Shown: positions 1-6,336, numbered from the stretch's first letter. The stretch is 6,336 nt of DNA from Pseudomonadota bacterium (GCA_023416415.1 JAEZHR010000047.1:1-6336); one strand, 5' to 3'. Numbers and translations are program-made. The notes: generated by a model not told the origin, from the letters alone.

Positions 1-2
1 TG

Positions 3-1145
3 CAGCATCAGGGCGACCTGCTTGCGCGCTATGCGCGCGCTGCGCACCCGTCGGAACGTGCCCAGGTGCTGGGCAACCTCGAAGCCTTCATCGAACTGGC
101 GCTGGATCTCGATGCCGGGCGCTATCCGAGCCTGCCGCGCTTCATCGAGCAATTGCGCCTGCTGCGGCGCGGCGCCGACAACCAGGCGCCGGACGAGGCC
201 GCAGTCGATGCCGGCACGGAGGCCGTGCGTATCCTGACCATCCACAGCGCGAAGGGACTTGAGGCACCCATCGTCGCCATGGTCGATGCCAATCATAGTG
301 ACCCGATGCGCGAGGATTGCGGCATTCTCTGCGACTGGCCGCAGGATTCCGATTCCCCGACGCATTTTTCCTGCTTCGGGCGTGCGTCCGAGCGCGGCGC
401 GGCACGCGACGCCTTGTTCGAAGCCGAGCAGGGCTATGCACGGCAGGAAGACTGGAATCTGCTGTACGTTGCGATTACGCGCGCCAAGGAAATCCTCATC
501 CTCAGCGGCGTTGCCGAGGCGCGTTCGGACGATGGCTTGAAGGAAAACAGCTGGTACGCACGCTTGTCCGGCGTGCCGCTGTTTGAACAGGAGGTGGCCG
601 CAGTCGTCGAAGTGCAATTTCTGGAAATGGATGAATTCACGCTGACGCTTTACGATCCCTTGCCGCAACCGGCGCCGCTGGCTGTGCCCGTCTTCCATTC
701 CGCTGCCATCGAGGAGGGCATCGCTTTGCACGGCCTGCTCGAGCGCCTGACGGCTGCAACGCAATGGCCCCTGCAGCTGCCGGCCGCTGGCGACATCGCT
801 CGCTGGGTCAGTTGCCGTAGCGATGTCGCACGCACGGTTCGGGCGCAAGCCTTGCGCATCCTGCAGGCGCCGCAACTGGAGCGCTTCTTCAATCCCGAGC
901 ATTTCGATGCCGCCTACAACGAACTGGAAATCATCGCGGATGGCGCGCTGTTGCGCATGGACCGGGTGGTGGTGTGCGGCGAGGAAGTCTGGGTGCTGGA
1001 CTACAAGCGCGACTTGCTCGACAGCGAGCGCGGTGCCTATGGGGCGCAGCTGGAAAACTACCGGCGCGCGCTGGCGCCCTTGTTCGGCCAGCGCCGCATC
1101 CGCAGCGCCTTGATTACGTCGGCTGGCGAACTGACGGAGATGTGA
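3..1145 (+). CDS. AddA/RecB-like UvrD-family helicase-nuclease, C-terminal part (5' end outside window)
   Basis: This is the end of an ATP-dependent DNA helicase-nuclease of the kind that processes double-strand breaks for recombination. The frame is open from the left edge, so a GTG at 66 is internal and the true start lies upstream. About 380 residues are visible. Superfamily 1 helicase motif V is at 231-263 (ILTIHSAKGLE) and motif VI at 459-488 (LLYVAITRAK). A RecB-type PD-(D/E)XK nuclease domain follows with its key residues intact: His in ALHGLLE (729-731), Asp in RMDRVV (960-962), the DYK triad (999-1007) and QLENY (1047-1061). The domain order is typical of AddA and betaproteobacterial UvrD-helicase proteins. 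I infer that an AddB-like nuclease partner lies upstream, out of view. AddA versus RecB naming cannot be settled without the N-terminal half. The gene ends convergently with cysQ. Confidence 0.9.
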   Translation, partial: QHQGDLLARYARAAHPSERAQVLGNLEAFIELALDLDAGRYPSLPRFIEQLRLLRRGADNQAPDEAAVDAGTEAVRILTIHSAKGLEAPIVAMVDANHSDPMREDCGILCDWPQDSDSPTHFSCFGRASERGAARDALFEAEQGYARQEDWNLLYVAITRAKEILILSGVAEARSDDGLKENSWYARLSGVPLFEQEVAAVVEVQFLEMDEFTLTLYDPLPQPAPLAVPVFHSAAIEEGIALHGLLERLTAATQWPLQLPAAGDIARWVSCRSDVARTVRAQALRILQAPQLERFFNPEHFDAAYNELEIIADGALLRMDRVVVCGEEVWVLDYKRDLLDSERGAYGAQLENYRRALAPLFGQRRIRSALITSAGELTEM

Positions 1146-1205
1146 GCGCGCTTGCCCGGCATTTGCGCAGTGCCGCGGCAAAGTGCCGGGCGAACAGGAA
1201 CCCGC
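1146..1205. terminator. Hairpin in the convergent gap, possible bidirectional terminator
   Basis: The 60 bases between the helicase and cysQ stop codons contain an inverted repeat. GCCCGGCA (1154-1161) pairs with TGCCGGGC (1184-1191), and TTTGC (1162-1166) pairs with GCAAA (1178-1182). This gives about 13 base pairs with one bulged G (1183) and an 11-base loop. A run of T follows on neither strand, so it is not a textbook intrinsic terminator. Its place between two converging genes suggests transcript-end formation or 3'-end protection. Confidence 0.5.
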
Positions 1206-2024
1206 TCAGTCCCGTGGCGCAGGGTTGGAGTGTATCGATCGTTCCGGGATCAGCGTCACATCGCGAGTCGCGATGAACGGGGGGTTGAACCTGTCCTGCT
1301 TGCCATAGCGCAGCGGCTGGCCGTTCAGATCGACGACCGTCCCGCCGGCACCCTCCAGTACGGCCTGCGCGGCCGCGGTATCCCACTCGCAGGTGGGGGC
1401 GAGTCGGGGATAGATGTCGGCTGCACCTTCGGCTACGCGGCAAATCTTCAGCGAGCTGCCCGCCTGAATCAAGCTCACTTCGCCCAGGTGAGCGATGAAC
1501 GATTGCGTTGCCTGGTCGAGATGGCTTCTGCTGGCGACCACGCGACAGTCGCCGGCGTTGCCTGCAGAGACGCCGAGGGCGCTCGTTCTTCCCCTGATGC
1601 ACCGGAATGATCCCAGCCCGGCTCCGCCCCAGTAAAGCGCATCCATGGCGGGCGCGAAGACAATCCCCAATACGCTGCGCCCGTTTTCGACCAGCGCGAT
1701 GTTGACGGTGAATTCCCCGTTGCGGGCGATGAATTCCCGGGTGCCGTCCAGCGGGTCGATCAACCAGAAACGCGCCTTGCACCGACCATGGGCATGTGAA
1801 ACCGCATCCTCCTCGGAGACGACGGGGCAGTCGGGCAGCAAGGGGGCAAGGTGCGTGGCAAGGACCCGATGCGACGCCAGATCAGCCTCCGTGACCGGAC
1901 TCGAGTCCTGTTTCTCCCACGTCCGCATCTCCGTCATTGCATAGACAGCCATGACGGCATCGCCCGCTGCTCTTGTGATGGGAATCAGCTGGTCGATCAG
2001 ATTTTCATGCCAGACTTGTCGCAT
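1206..2024 (-). CDS. cysQ: 3'(2'),5'-bisphosphate nucleotidase CysQ
   Basis: This Mg2+-dependent phosphatase of the inositol monophosphatase superfamily hydrolyses 3'-phosphoadenosine 5'-phosphate (PAP) to AMP and phosphate. That clears the inhibitory by-product of PAPS-using enzymes. The 272-residue protein has the usual family length (E. coli CysQ is about 246). Metal-site motifs are complete: SPVTEAD (residues 42-48), SEED (70-73), DPLDGT (90-95) and EWD (213-215), followed by an AQAVLEGAGG helix. SRSH (165-168) is also typical of CysQ. The ATG at 2022-2024 fits the family N-terminus (NLIDQLIPITRAAGDAV). No good Shine-Dalgarno sequence precedes it and no in-frame alternative lies close upstream. 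It is divergent from cysD across a short AT-rich gap. With cysD-cysNC it makes a PAPS production and recycling set. Closely related activities (APS or inositol phosphate hydrolysis) are possible, but the context favours PAP. Confidence 0.93.
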   Translation of the reverse strand: MRQVWHENLIDQLIPITRAAGDAVMAVYAMTEMRTWEKQDSSPVTEADLASHRVLATHLAPLLPDCPVVSEEDAVSHAHGRCKARFWLIDPLDGTREFIARNGEFTVNIALVENGRSVLGIVFAPAMDALYWGGAGLGSFRCIRGRTSALGVSAGNAGDCRVVASRSHLDQATQSFIAHLGEVSLIQAGSSLKICRVAEGAADIYPRLAPTCEWDTAAAQAVLEGAGGTVVDLNGQPLRYGKQDRFNPPFIATRDVTLIPERSIHSNPAPRD

Positions 2025-2088
2025 TATGCTAAAACATGCATTTTGAATATCGTTCGGATCGTATCACATACATGGATGCGTGATTTTC
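2025..2088. promoter_or_regulatory. AT-rich divergent intergenic region, presumed cysQ and cysD-cysNC promoters
   Basis: These 64 bases lie between the two divergent start codons and are about 36% GC, against about 63% in the flanking genes. Both genes must be transcribed from here or from inside the neighbouring gene. On the + strand TTGAAT (2043-2048) is a possible -35, but no convincing -10 sits at standard spacing. Two small symmetric elements are visible: a near-palindrome around ATGCAT (2033-2044), and ATCAC (2063-2067) mirrored by GTGAT (2080-2084) over the probable ribosome-binding region of cysD. Either could be an operator. The regulator cannot be named. Confidence 0.45.
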
Positions 2089-3552
2089 ATGAATGAAGTA
2101 CATATTGCGTCAACCGATGGCGCCCCGTTGTATGGCCTGAATGCGTCGCGCGTCTGGGACACGGAGCTTGCCTTTGAGCACCTGCACGCCTTGGGAGAGG
2201 CCGATACCAAGCGTACGGCCGAGCGTCGCCTGAATGCGCTCGGTCTGCTGCCTCGGGAACTCAATGCTGGCGACGTGAAGGACGAGCGAGACCGGTCACC
2301 GAACCGCCTTGTGCTGGATTGGGCGGTCGATCAGGCGCGCAAGCGGCGCGATCGCGTCCTGTTTGCGCAGTTCTATCCCTTGCCCGGCGGGCAGCCCTGC
2401 CTGCATGCCAACGATGCCCGCGGCGCGCGCTTCTGGGTGCCGCTGGCCGGGGTGGACAGGCAAGCCGTGCAGCAGGCCCTGGCAGCCTTGCAGAATCACA
2501 TCGGCAAGGCCATTGCAGTATTTCCTCACGGGGCGCTGGTTGCCGCTTTGCGGGAGATCCACGGCACTCCCGACATCCAGTTGTGCGACCAGGCCTATCG
2601 GCCCGTGCTCCCCCACGACTTGTCCTTGCGCGGGAATGCCAGGCCTGAAGTCCCGCCCTCGCCGCACCTCAAGCGGCTGGAAGCGGAAAGCATTCACATC
2701 ATTCGGGAAGCCGTCGCCGAGGCCCGCAATCCGGTGATGATGTATTCCATCGGCAAGGACAGCGGGGTCATGCTGCACCTGGCGCGCAAGGCCTACTATC
2801 CAGGGTCGCCGCCATTTCCGCTGCTGCACGTCGACACGCGTTGGAAGTTTCAGGAGATGTACCTGTTCCGCGACTTCATGGCGCGCGAAAGCGGCATGGA
2901 CCTGCTGGTGCACACGAATCCCGAAGCGATCGAGAAGAACATCAATCCCTTCGACCACGGCTCGGCGCTTCACACCGACATCACCAAGACCGAAGGCCTT
3001 AAGCAGGCGCTGGACCAATACAAGTTCGACGTCGTCTTTGGCGGGGCGCGACGTGACGAAGAAAAGTCCCGTGCAAAGGAGCGCGTGTTCTCCTTCCGCA
3101 CCGCGACCCATCGCTGGGACCCGAAAAACCAGCGTCCCGAACTCTGGAATCTCTACAACACCAGAAAGGGTGGGAGCGAAAGCATCCGGGTGTTTCCGTT
3201 GTCAAACTGGACGGAGCTCGACATCTGGCAGTACATCTACCAGGAGAACATCCCCGTGGTGCCACTGTACTTTGCGAAGCCGCGGCCGGTGGTGGTGCGG
3301 CCTGAGATGATCATGATGGTCGACGACGAGCGCTGCCGCTTGTTGCCGGACGAAGACATCCAAATCAGGAAAGTGCGCTTTCGCACGCTGGGTTGCTACC
3401 CGCTGACCGGGGCGATCGAGTCCGACGCCGAAACGCTGGAAGACATCCTGTTCGAAATCATCCACGCCCGTCAGTCGGAGCGACAGGGGCGCAGGATCGA
3501 CACCGACAGTGCCGGCTCCATGGAAAAGAAAAAGCAGGAGGGATACTTCTGA
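2089..3552 (+). CDS. cysD: Sulfate adenylyltransferase subunit 2 (CysD) with an extra ~190-residue N-terminal region
   Basis: CysD is the catalytic, PP-loop half of bacterial ATP sulfurylase. It adenylates sulfate to APS, driven by GTP hydrolysis on its partner CysN. Residues 193-487 align by eye with E. coli CysD from residue 8 to its C-terminus with no net length change. Landmarks are HLKRLEAESIHIIREA (from 193), the PP-loop SIGKDS (220-225), VDTRWKF (248-254), FGGARRDEEKSRAKER (317-332), FPLSNWTE, FRTLGCYPLTGA and the ending SMEKKKQEGYF. Residues 1-192 are extra: E. coli CysD has 302 residues, this protein 487. The extra part looks soluble, with no signal peptide or membrane segment, and ends in a Pro-rich linker (PEVPPSP). 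I do not recognise its family. ATG at 2089 is chosen because a weak GGA (2074-2076) lies upstream at usable spacing; GTG at 2080 is an in-frame alternative adding three residues. No internal start with a clear ribosome-binding site was seen at the domain junction. The stop overlaps the start of cysNC. Confidence 0.93.
   Translation: MNEVHIASTDGAPLYGLNASRVWDTELAFEHLHALGEADTKRTAERRLNALGLLPRELNAGDVKDERDRSPNRLVLDWAVDQARKRRDRVLFAQFYPLPGGQPCLHANDARGARFWVPLAGVDRQAVQQALAALQNHIGKAIAVFPHGALVAALREIHGTPDIQLCDQAYRPVLPHDLSLRGNARPEVPPSPHLKRLEAESIHIIREAVAEARNPVMMYSIGKDSGVMLHLARKAYYPGSPPFPLLHVDTRWKFQEMYLFRDFMARESGMDLLVHTNPEAIEKNINPFDHGSALHTDITKTEGLKQALDQYKFDVVFGGARRDEEKSRAKERVFSFRTATHRWDPKNQRPELWNLYNTRKGGSESIRVFPLSNWTELDIWQYIYQENIPVVPLYFAKPRPVVVRPEMIMMVDDERCRLLPDEDIQIRKVRFRTLGCYPLTGAIESDAETLEDILFEIIHARQSERQGRRIDTDSAGSMEKKKQEGYF
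3536..3541 (+). promoter_or_regulatory. Strong Shine-Dalgarno for cysNC inside the end of cysD
   Basis: AGGAGG lies 10 bases before the ATG at 3552, within the last codons of cysD (KKKQEGYF). With the TGATG stop/start overlap, this indicates translational coupling of the two subunits. It also decides the cysNC start over in-frame codons further upstream inside cysD. Confidence 0.8.
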
Positions 3553-5459
3553 TGGCGCGCACCAGAAAACTCCCGATCGCGGCCACTGCCCGGAAAGCGG
3601 CCACCGTCCACGATTGGATGCGTCAGCAGGCCCAGCAGGACCAGCTGCGCTTCATCACCTGCGGCAGCGTGGACGACGGCAAGAGCACACTGATCGGCCG
3701 CCTGTTGTGGGAGTCGCAGCAGGTGCTAGACGATCAACTGAGTGCTTTGCAGGCCGATTCAAAGCGCTATGGCACCCAGGGCCAGGACCTCGACCTTGCC
3801 TTGCTGGTCGACGGGCTGGCTGCCGAACGCGAGCAGGGCATTACCATCGATGTCGCCTATCGCTACTTCGCCACGCCCAGGCGCAAGTTCATCGTGGCCG
3901 ACACGCCCGGGCACGAGCAGTACACCCGCAACATGGTGACAGGCGCTTCAACCGCCGATGCGGCCGTGCTGCTGATCGACGCAAGACAGGGCGTGCTCAC
4001 GCAGACACGGCGGCATGCCTACCTCGTATCGCTGGTGGGGATCCGGCAGGTGGTACTGGCCATCAACAAGATGGACCTGGTGGACTACCAAAGGGAGGTG
4101 TTTGACGCGATCACGTCAGAGTTCCTGTCGATGGCTGGTGCGTTGGAATTCGAATCCGTCACCGCCATTCCGATGTCGGCTCTCAAGGGCGACAACATTA
4201 CCGCCCGCTCGGCTCGCACTCCCTGGTATCAGGGGCCGACGCTGATGGGCTGGCTGGAAACGATCGAGGTCCATCGACCGGGCGAGCAAAAGACAGTATT
4301 CCCGGTGCAGTGGGTGAATCGACCCCACGCCGACTTTCGCGGCTTCAGTGGAACCCTGGTTGCCGGTCGCTTGGCCGTGGGCGATACGCTGCGGGTTTCC
4401 GCGTCCGGGCAGACCGCGACCCTGAACCGGATCGTCACCGGCGATGGCCCGCTGACTGTCGCCCAGGCCGGAGATGCCGTTACCCTGGTCCTGGACCGAG
4501 AGGTGGACGCCTCGCGAGGCGACGTGATTGCCCTGGCCAACGATCCGCTCGAGATGACCGATCAGTTCGAAGCCACGCTGGTGTGGATGCACGAAGAACC
4601 CGGACTGGTGGGCCGTGCATACGAGCTGAAACTGGCCAACCAATGGGCCACTGCCAGCATCACCGACCTGAAGTACCGGGTGGACGTCAACACGCAAGCA
4701 CACGAGCCGTGCAGGCAGCTCGCATTGAACGACATTGCCGTGGCCAACCTGGCGCTCAGCAAGCCGGTCGCGTTCGACGCCTATGCAAGCTCGGCCGCGC
4801 TTGGCGGCTTCATCCTGGTCGACAAGTTCACGCATGCCACGGTAGCGGCCGGCATGATCCGCCACGATCTGCGCCGCGCCCAGAACGTGCATCGGCAGGC
4901 GCTGAGCATCACGCGCGAAGACCGGGAGCGCCTGAATGGCCACAAGGGCAAGGTCATCTGGTTCACTGGCTTGTCCGGCTCGGGCAAGTCCACGATTGCC
5001 AACGCGCTGGAGAAGGAACTCCATGCCCAGGGGAAGCGCACCTACATCCTGGACGGTGACAACATCCGTCGCGGCTTGAACAAGGATCTGGGCTTTACCG
5101 ATGCCGACCGGGTGGAAAACATCCGCCGCGTGGCAGAAGTCGCCAGGCTGATGATGGATGCCGGGATGATCGTGATGACTGCCTTCATCAGTCCCTTCCG
5201 CGCCGAGCGCGAAATGGCAAGAGAGCTCATCGGTGAGGAGAGCTTCATTGAAGTGTTCGTGAGCACACCGCTGGAAGTCTGCGAAATGCGGGATCCCAAA
5301 GGTCTGTACAAGAAGGCGCGAAGCGGGCGATTGCCGAACATGACGGGTATCAACAGCCCCTACGAACCCCCTTCGAAACCTGAGCTTGCAATAAATACCG
5401 CCCAGCTCGAGTGCAAGGAATCCTTGAAGCAGATCATCGACTACCTGAAACTGATCTGA
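3552..5459 (+). CDS. cysNC: Bifunctional sulfate adenylyltransferase subunit 1 / adenylylsulfate kinase (CysNC)
   Basis: This 635-residue fusion carries out two consecutive steps. The N-terminal GTPase subunit of ATP sulfurylase partners CysD to make APS, and the C-terminal APS kinase converts APS to PAPS. The CysN part has the G1 P-loop in CGSVDDGKST (GSVDDGKST at 38-46), EREQGITIDVAYRYF (switch region), DTPGHEQY (117-124), NKMD (172-175) and SALKGDN. Elongation-factor-like beta-barrel domains follow, up to about residue 440. The kinase part starts near the linker NVHRQALSITRE. It has the P-loop GLSGSGKST (473-481), DGDNIRRGLNKDLGF and AFISPFRAER, where Ser547 corresponds to the serine phosphorylated in E. 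coli CysC. KARSGRLPNMTGI and YEPP follow. All key residues are present. The ATG overlaps the cysD stop by one base (TGATG). The same CysNC architecture occurs in NodQ-type and mycobacterial enzymes. Nine bases separate its stop from that of the converging methyltransferase gene. Confidence 0.96.
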   Translation: MARTRKLPIAATARKAATVHDWMRQQAQQDQLRFITCGSVDDGKSTLIGRLLWESQQVLDDQLSALQADSKRYGTQGQDLDLALLVDGLAAEREQGITIDVAYRYFATPRRKFIVADTPGHEQYTRNMVTGASTADAAVLLIDARQGVLTQTRRHAYLVSLVGIRQVVLAINKMDLVDYQREVFDAITSEFLSMAGALEFESVTAIPMSALKGDNITARSARTPWYQGPTLMGWLETIEVHRPGEQKTVFPVQWVNRPHADFRGFSGTLVAGRLAVGDTLRVSASGQTATLNRIVTGDGPLTVAQAGDAVTLVLDREVDASRGDVIALANDPLEMTDQFEATLVWMHEEPGLVGRAYELKLANQWATASITDLKYRVDVNTQAHEPCRQLALNDIAVANLALSKPVAFDAYASSAALGGFILVDKFTHATVAAGMIRHDLRRAQNVHRQALSITREDRERLNGHKGKVIWFTGLSGSGKSTIANALEKELHAQGKRTYILDGDNIRRGLNKDLGFTDADRVENIRRVAEVARLMMDAGMIVMTAFISPFRAEREMARELIGEESFIEVFVSTPLEVCEMRDPKGLYKKARSGRLPNMTGINSPYEPPSKPELAINTAQLECKESLKQIIDYLKLI

Positions 5460-5468
5460 TGCAGGGCG

Positions 5469-6336
5469 TTAGTCGCCGCGGCGCGCTACCAGGATCTCGA
5501 TGTACTCCGCGCGGATGCCAAGGTCCATATTGTCGATGTGATGGAGCATGGCATCCACCCCGGAGTGCGCGTTGCAGAATGCGGCAATGTCGTAACCCCA
5601 ATCCGTTGCGACCAATGATCCGCGCTCACTGATCGGGTTGCCCCGGTACTGGGCCGGAAGAATGTAGTCGATGCTTCCATCTTTCCGGCGGCGCGCACGC
5701 GCCTGGCTGGGCTGCCATTTGCGCACCAGCGGGACCGAGGCCACGTGCACGCCGCCGGGGCGCAGCGTGCGTGCGATCTCCCGCATGGCGGCAGCCGGAT
5801 CAAGCACGTGATCGAGCACGTCCTGGGTGATCACGATATCGAAGCAGCCATCCTCAAACGTCTGCTGCTCAAGGTTCTCGTTTCTGAAGTCTCTTTCAGC
5901 GACATGAGCGCCCAATGGCAGTTCGGGATCAAACTGGGTGCCGATATATGCGGCACATTCGCTTCGCAGTTTTTTGCTGGTTGCCCGGTCGGACGGCGAA
6001 CTTTCGTGAATGCGCAGGGTCCTCCAGTTCGGCATCAGCGAATCAAGAACGTGCATCACGGCGCGTTCTCTGGGGATGGAGCGACAGCCCGAGCAGAGAA
6101 GATGGTCGCGGAACCATGTGCTCTCGCTGACGAAATTGACATCGGTCTCGCAGACCGGGCACCAGCCTGGGTGATGGACGACGTGGGGTTTGCTCGTGCC
6201 GCAGCTTCCGCTGCCGACGCCGGCGCGGACTTCGCCGGCCGTCGCTTTAACGACCTGTCCTGAGCGGGAAGCGTCGAAAGCGTGGCTGAGGCTGCGCGCA
6301 AGCGCGAGCCGTCCGGGCTGATCCAGTCTGGAGGAC
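5469..6336 (-). CDS. Zinc-ribbon class I SAM-dependent methyltransferase (5' end outside window)
   Basis: This is a predicted methyltransferase of unknown substrate, of a type I associate with polysaccharide and glycosylation loci. A GTG at 6059 could be taken as the start, but the frame stays open without a stop to the right edge. The upstream codons encode a clear zinc ribbon: GWCPVC (Cys codons at 6159-6161 and 6150-6152) and LLCSGCRS (6093-6095 and 6084-6086). The true start is therefore beyond the window; 288 residues are visible. The Rossmann part reads TLRIHESSPSDRATSKKL, then FDIVITQDVLDHVLDP, then EIARTLRPGGVHVASVP, which are methyltransferase motifs IV and V. The usual glycine-rich motif I (GxGxG) is replaced by HESSPS. 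The C-terminal region carries WGYDIAAF. The residues before the ribbon (about 55) are low in recognisable features. Function is assigned by fold only. The gene converges on cysNC with no room for a separate terminator. Confidence 0.83.
   Translation of the reverse strand, partial: SSRLDQPGRLALARSLSHAFDASRSGQVVKATAGEVRAGVGSGSCGTSKPHVVHHPGWCPVCETDVNFVSESTWFRDHLLCSGCRSIPRERAVMHVLDSLMPNWRTLRIHESSPSDRATSKKLRSECAAYIGTQFDPELPLGAHVAERDFRNENLEQQTFEDGCFDIVITQDVLDHVLDPAAAMREIARTLRPGGVHVASVPLVRKWQPSQARARRRKDGSIDYILPAQYRGNPISERGSLVATDWGYDIAAFCNAHSGVDAMLHHIDNMDLGIRAEYIEILVARRGD

Noticed and set aside
66..1145. Helicase fragment as a complete short gene from GTG 66
   Set aside because: The frame is open to the left edge and the visible part lacks the ATPase motifs of the N-terminal half, so it is a cut gene rather than a small one.
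1114..1782. Minus-strand open frame (222 codons) overlapping cysQ in another frame
   Set aside because: The CysQ frame holds all catalytic motifs; this frame is Arg-rich and featureless, as expected of a shadow.
2581..2628. Separate cysD starting at the domain junction (TTG 2581, GTG 2605, TTG 2620 or TTG 2626), with a distinct small gene upstream
   Set aside because: No stop codon separates the two parts, none of the candidate starts has a clear Shine-Dalgarno, and all are rare start codons; a single fused protein is simpler, though not proven.
2296..3111. Long minus-strand open frame (271 codons) opposite cysD
   Set aside because: It is antisense to a clearly conserved CysD region, has no recognisable motif, and such frames are common opposite GC-rich genes.
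3393..3551. An upstream start for cysNC inside cysD, adding 53 residues
   Set aside because: The extra residues would overlap the CysD C-terminus and do not match CysN; the ATG at 3552 has a good ribosome-binding site and fits the family N-terminus.
4116..5024. Long minus-strand open frame (302 codons) opposite cysNC
   Set aside because: The plus strand encodes unmistakable CysN and APS kinase motifs here; the antisense translation shows no domain pattern.
5745..6263. Plus-strand open frame (172 codons) opposite the methyltransferase
   Set aside because: The minus strand carries both the zinc ribbon and the methyltransferase motifs over this span; the plus-strand product resembles nothing.
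1..6336. CRISPR arrays, tRNA genes, insertion sequences or direct repeats
   Set aside because: Reading through both strands showed no regularly spaced repeats, transposase motifs, terminal inverted repeats or cloverleaf-like segments, and gaps between genes are all 64 bases or less.

Overview
The window is GC-rich (about 63% by eye) and tightly packed with genes. It looks like a proteobacterial chromosome, most likely a betaproteobacterium (Burkholderiales or relatives). That placement rests on protein style and codon use only. There are five genes, two of them cut by the window edges, and no tRNA, rRNA, CRISPR array or insertion sequence that I could find.

Layout. Positions 1-1145 (+) hold the C-terminal part of an AddA/RecB-like UvrD-family helicase-nuclease. 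A 60-base convergent gap with a strong hairpin follows. Positions 1206-2024 (-) encode CysQ, the 3'(2'),5'-bisphosphate nucleotidase that removes PAP. A 64-base AT-rich divergent gap (about 36% GC) separates cysQ from a two-gene (+) unit. That unit is cysD (2089-3552), whose product has an extra N-terminal region of about 190 residues, and cysNC (3552-5459), a fusion of the ATP sulfurylase GTPase subunit with APS kinase. The two overlap by one base. From 5469 to the right edge (-) lies a class I SAM-dependent methyltransferase with an N-terminal zinc ribbon. Its 5' end is outside the window, and the open frame continues well past the first obvious start codon.

How the genes work together. CysD plus the CysN half make APS from sulfate and ATP. 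The CysC half phosphorylates APS to PAPS, and CysQ hydrolyses the PAP released when PAPS is used. No PAPS/APS reductase or sulfite reductase gene is visible. A nucleotide-recycling enzyme and a glycan-locus type of methyltransferase sit alongside. The likely role is therefore PAPS supply for a sulfotransferase acting on a surface polysaccharide, lipid or signal molecule, rather than cysteine synthesis. No sulfotransferase gene lies in the window, so this is inference.

The most unusual item is the CysD fusion: residues 193 onward match E. coli CysD residue 8 onward with the same remaining length, preceded by a region I cannot assign to a family. The methyltransferase comes second, with a CxxC...CxxC zinc ribbon and no glycine-rich SAM motif I.
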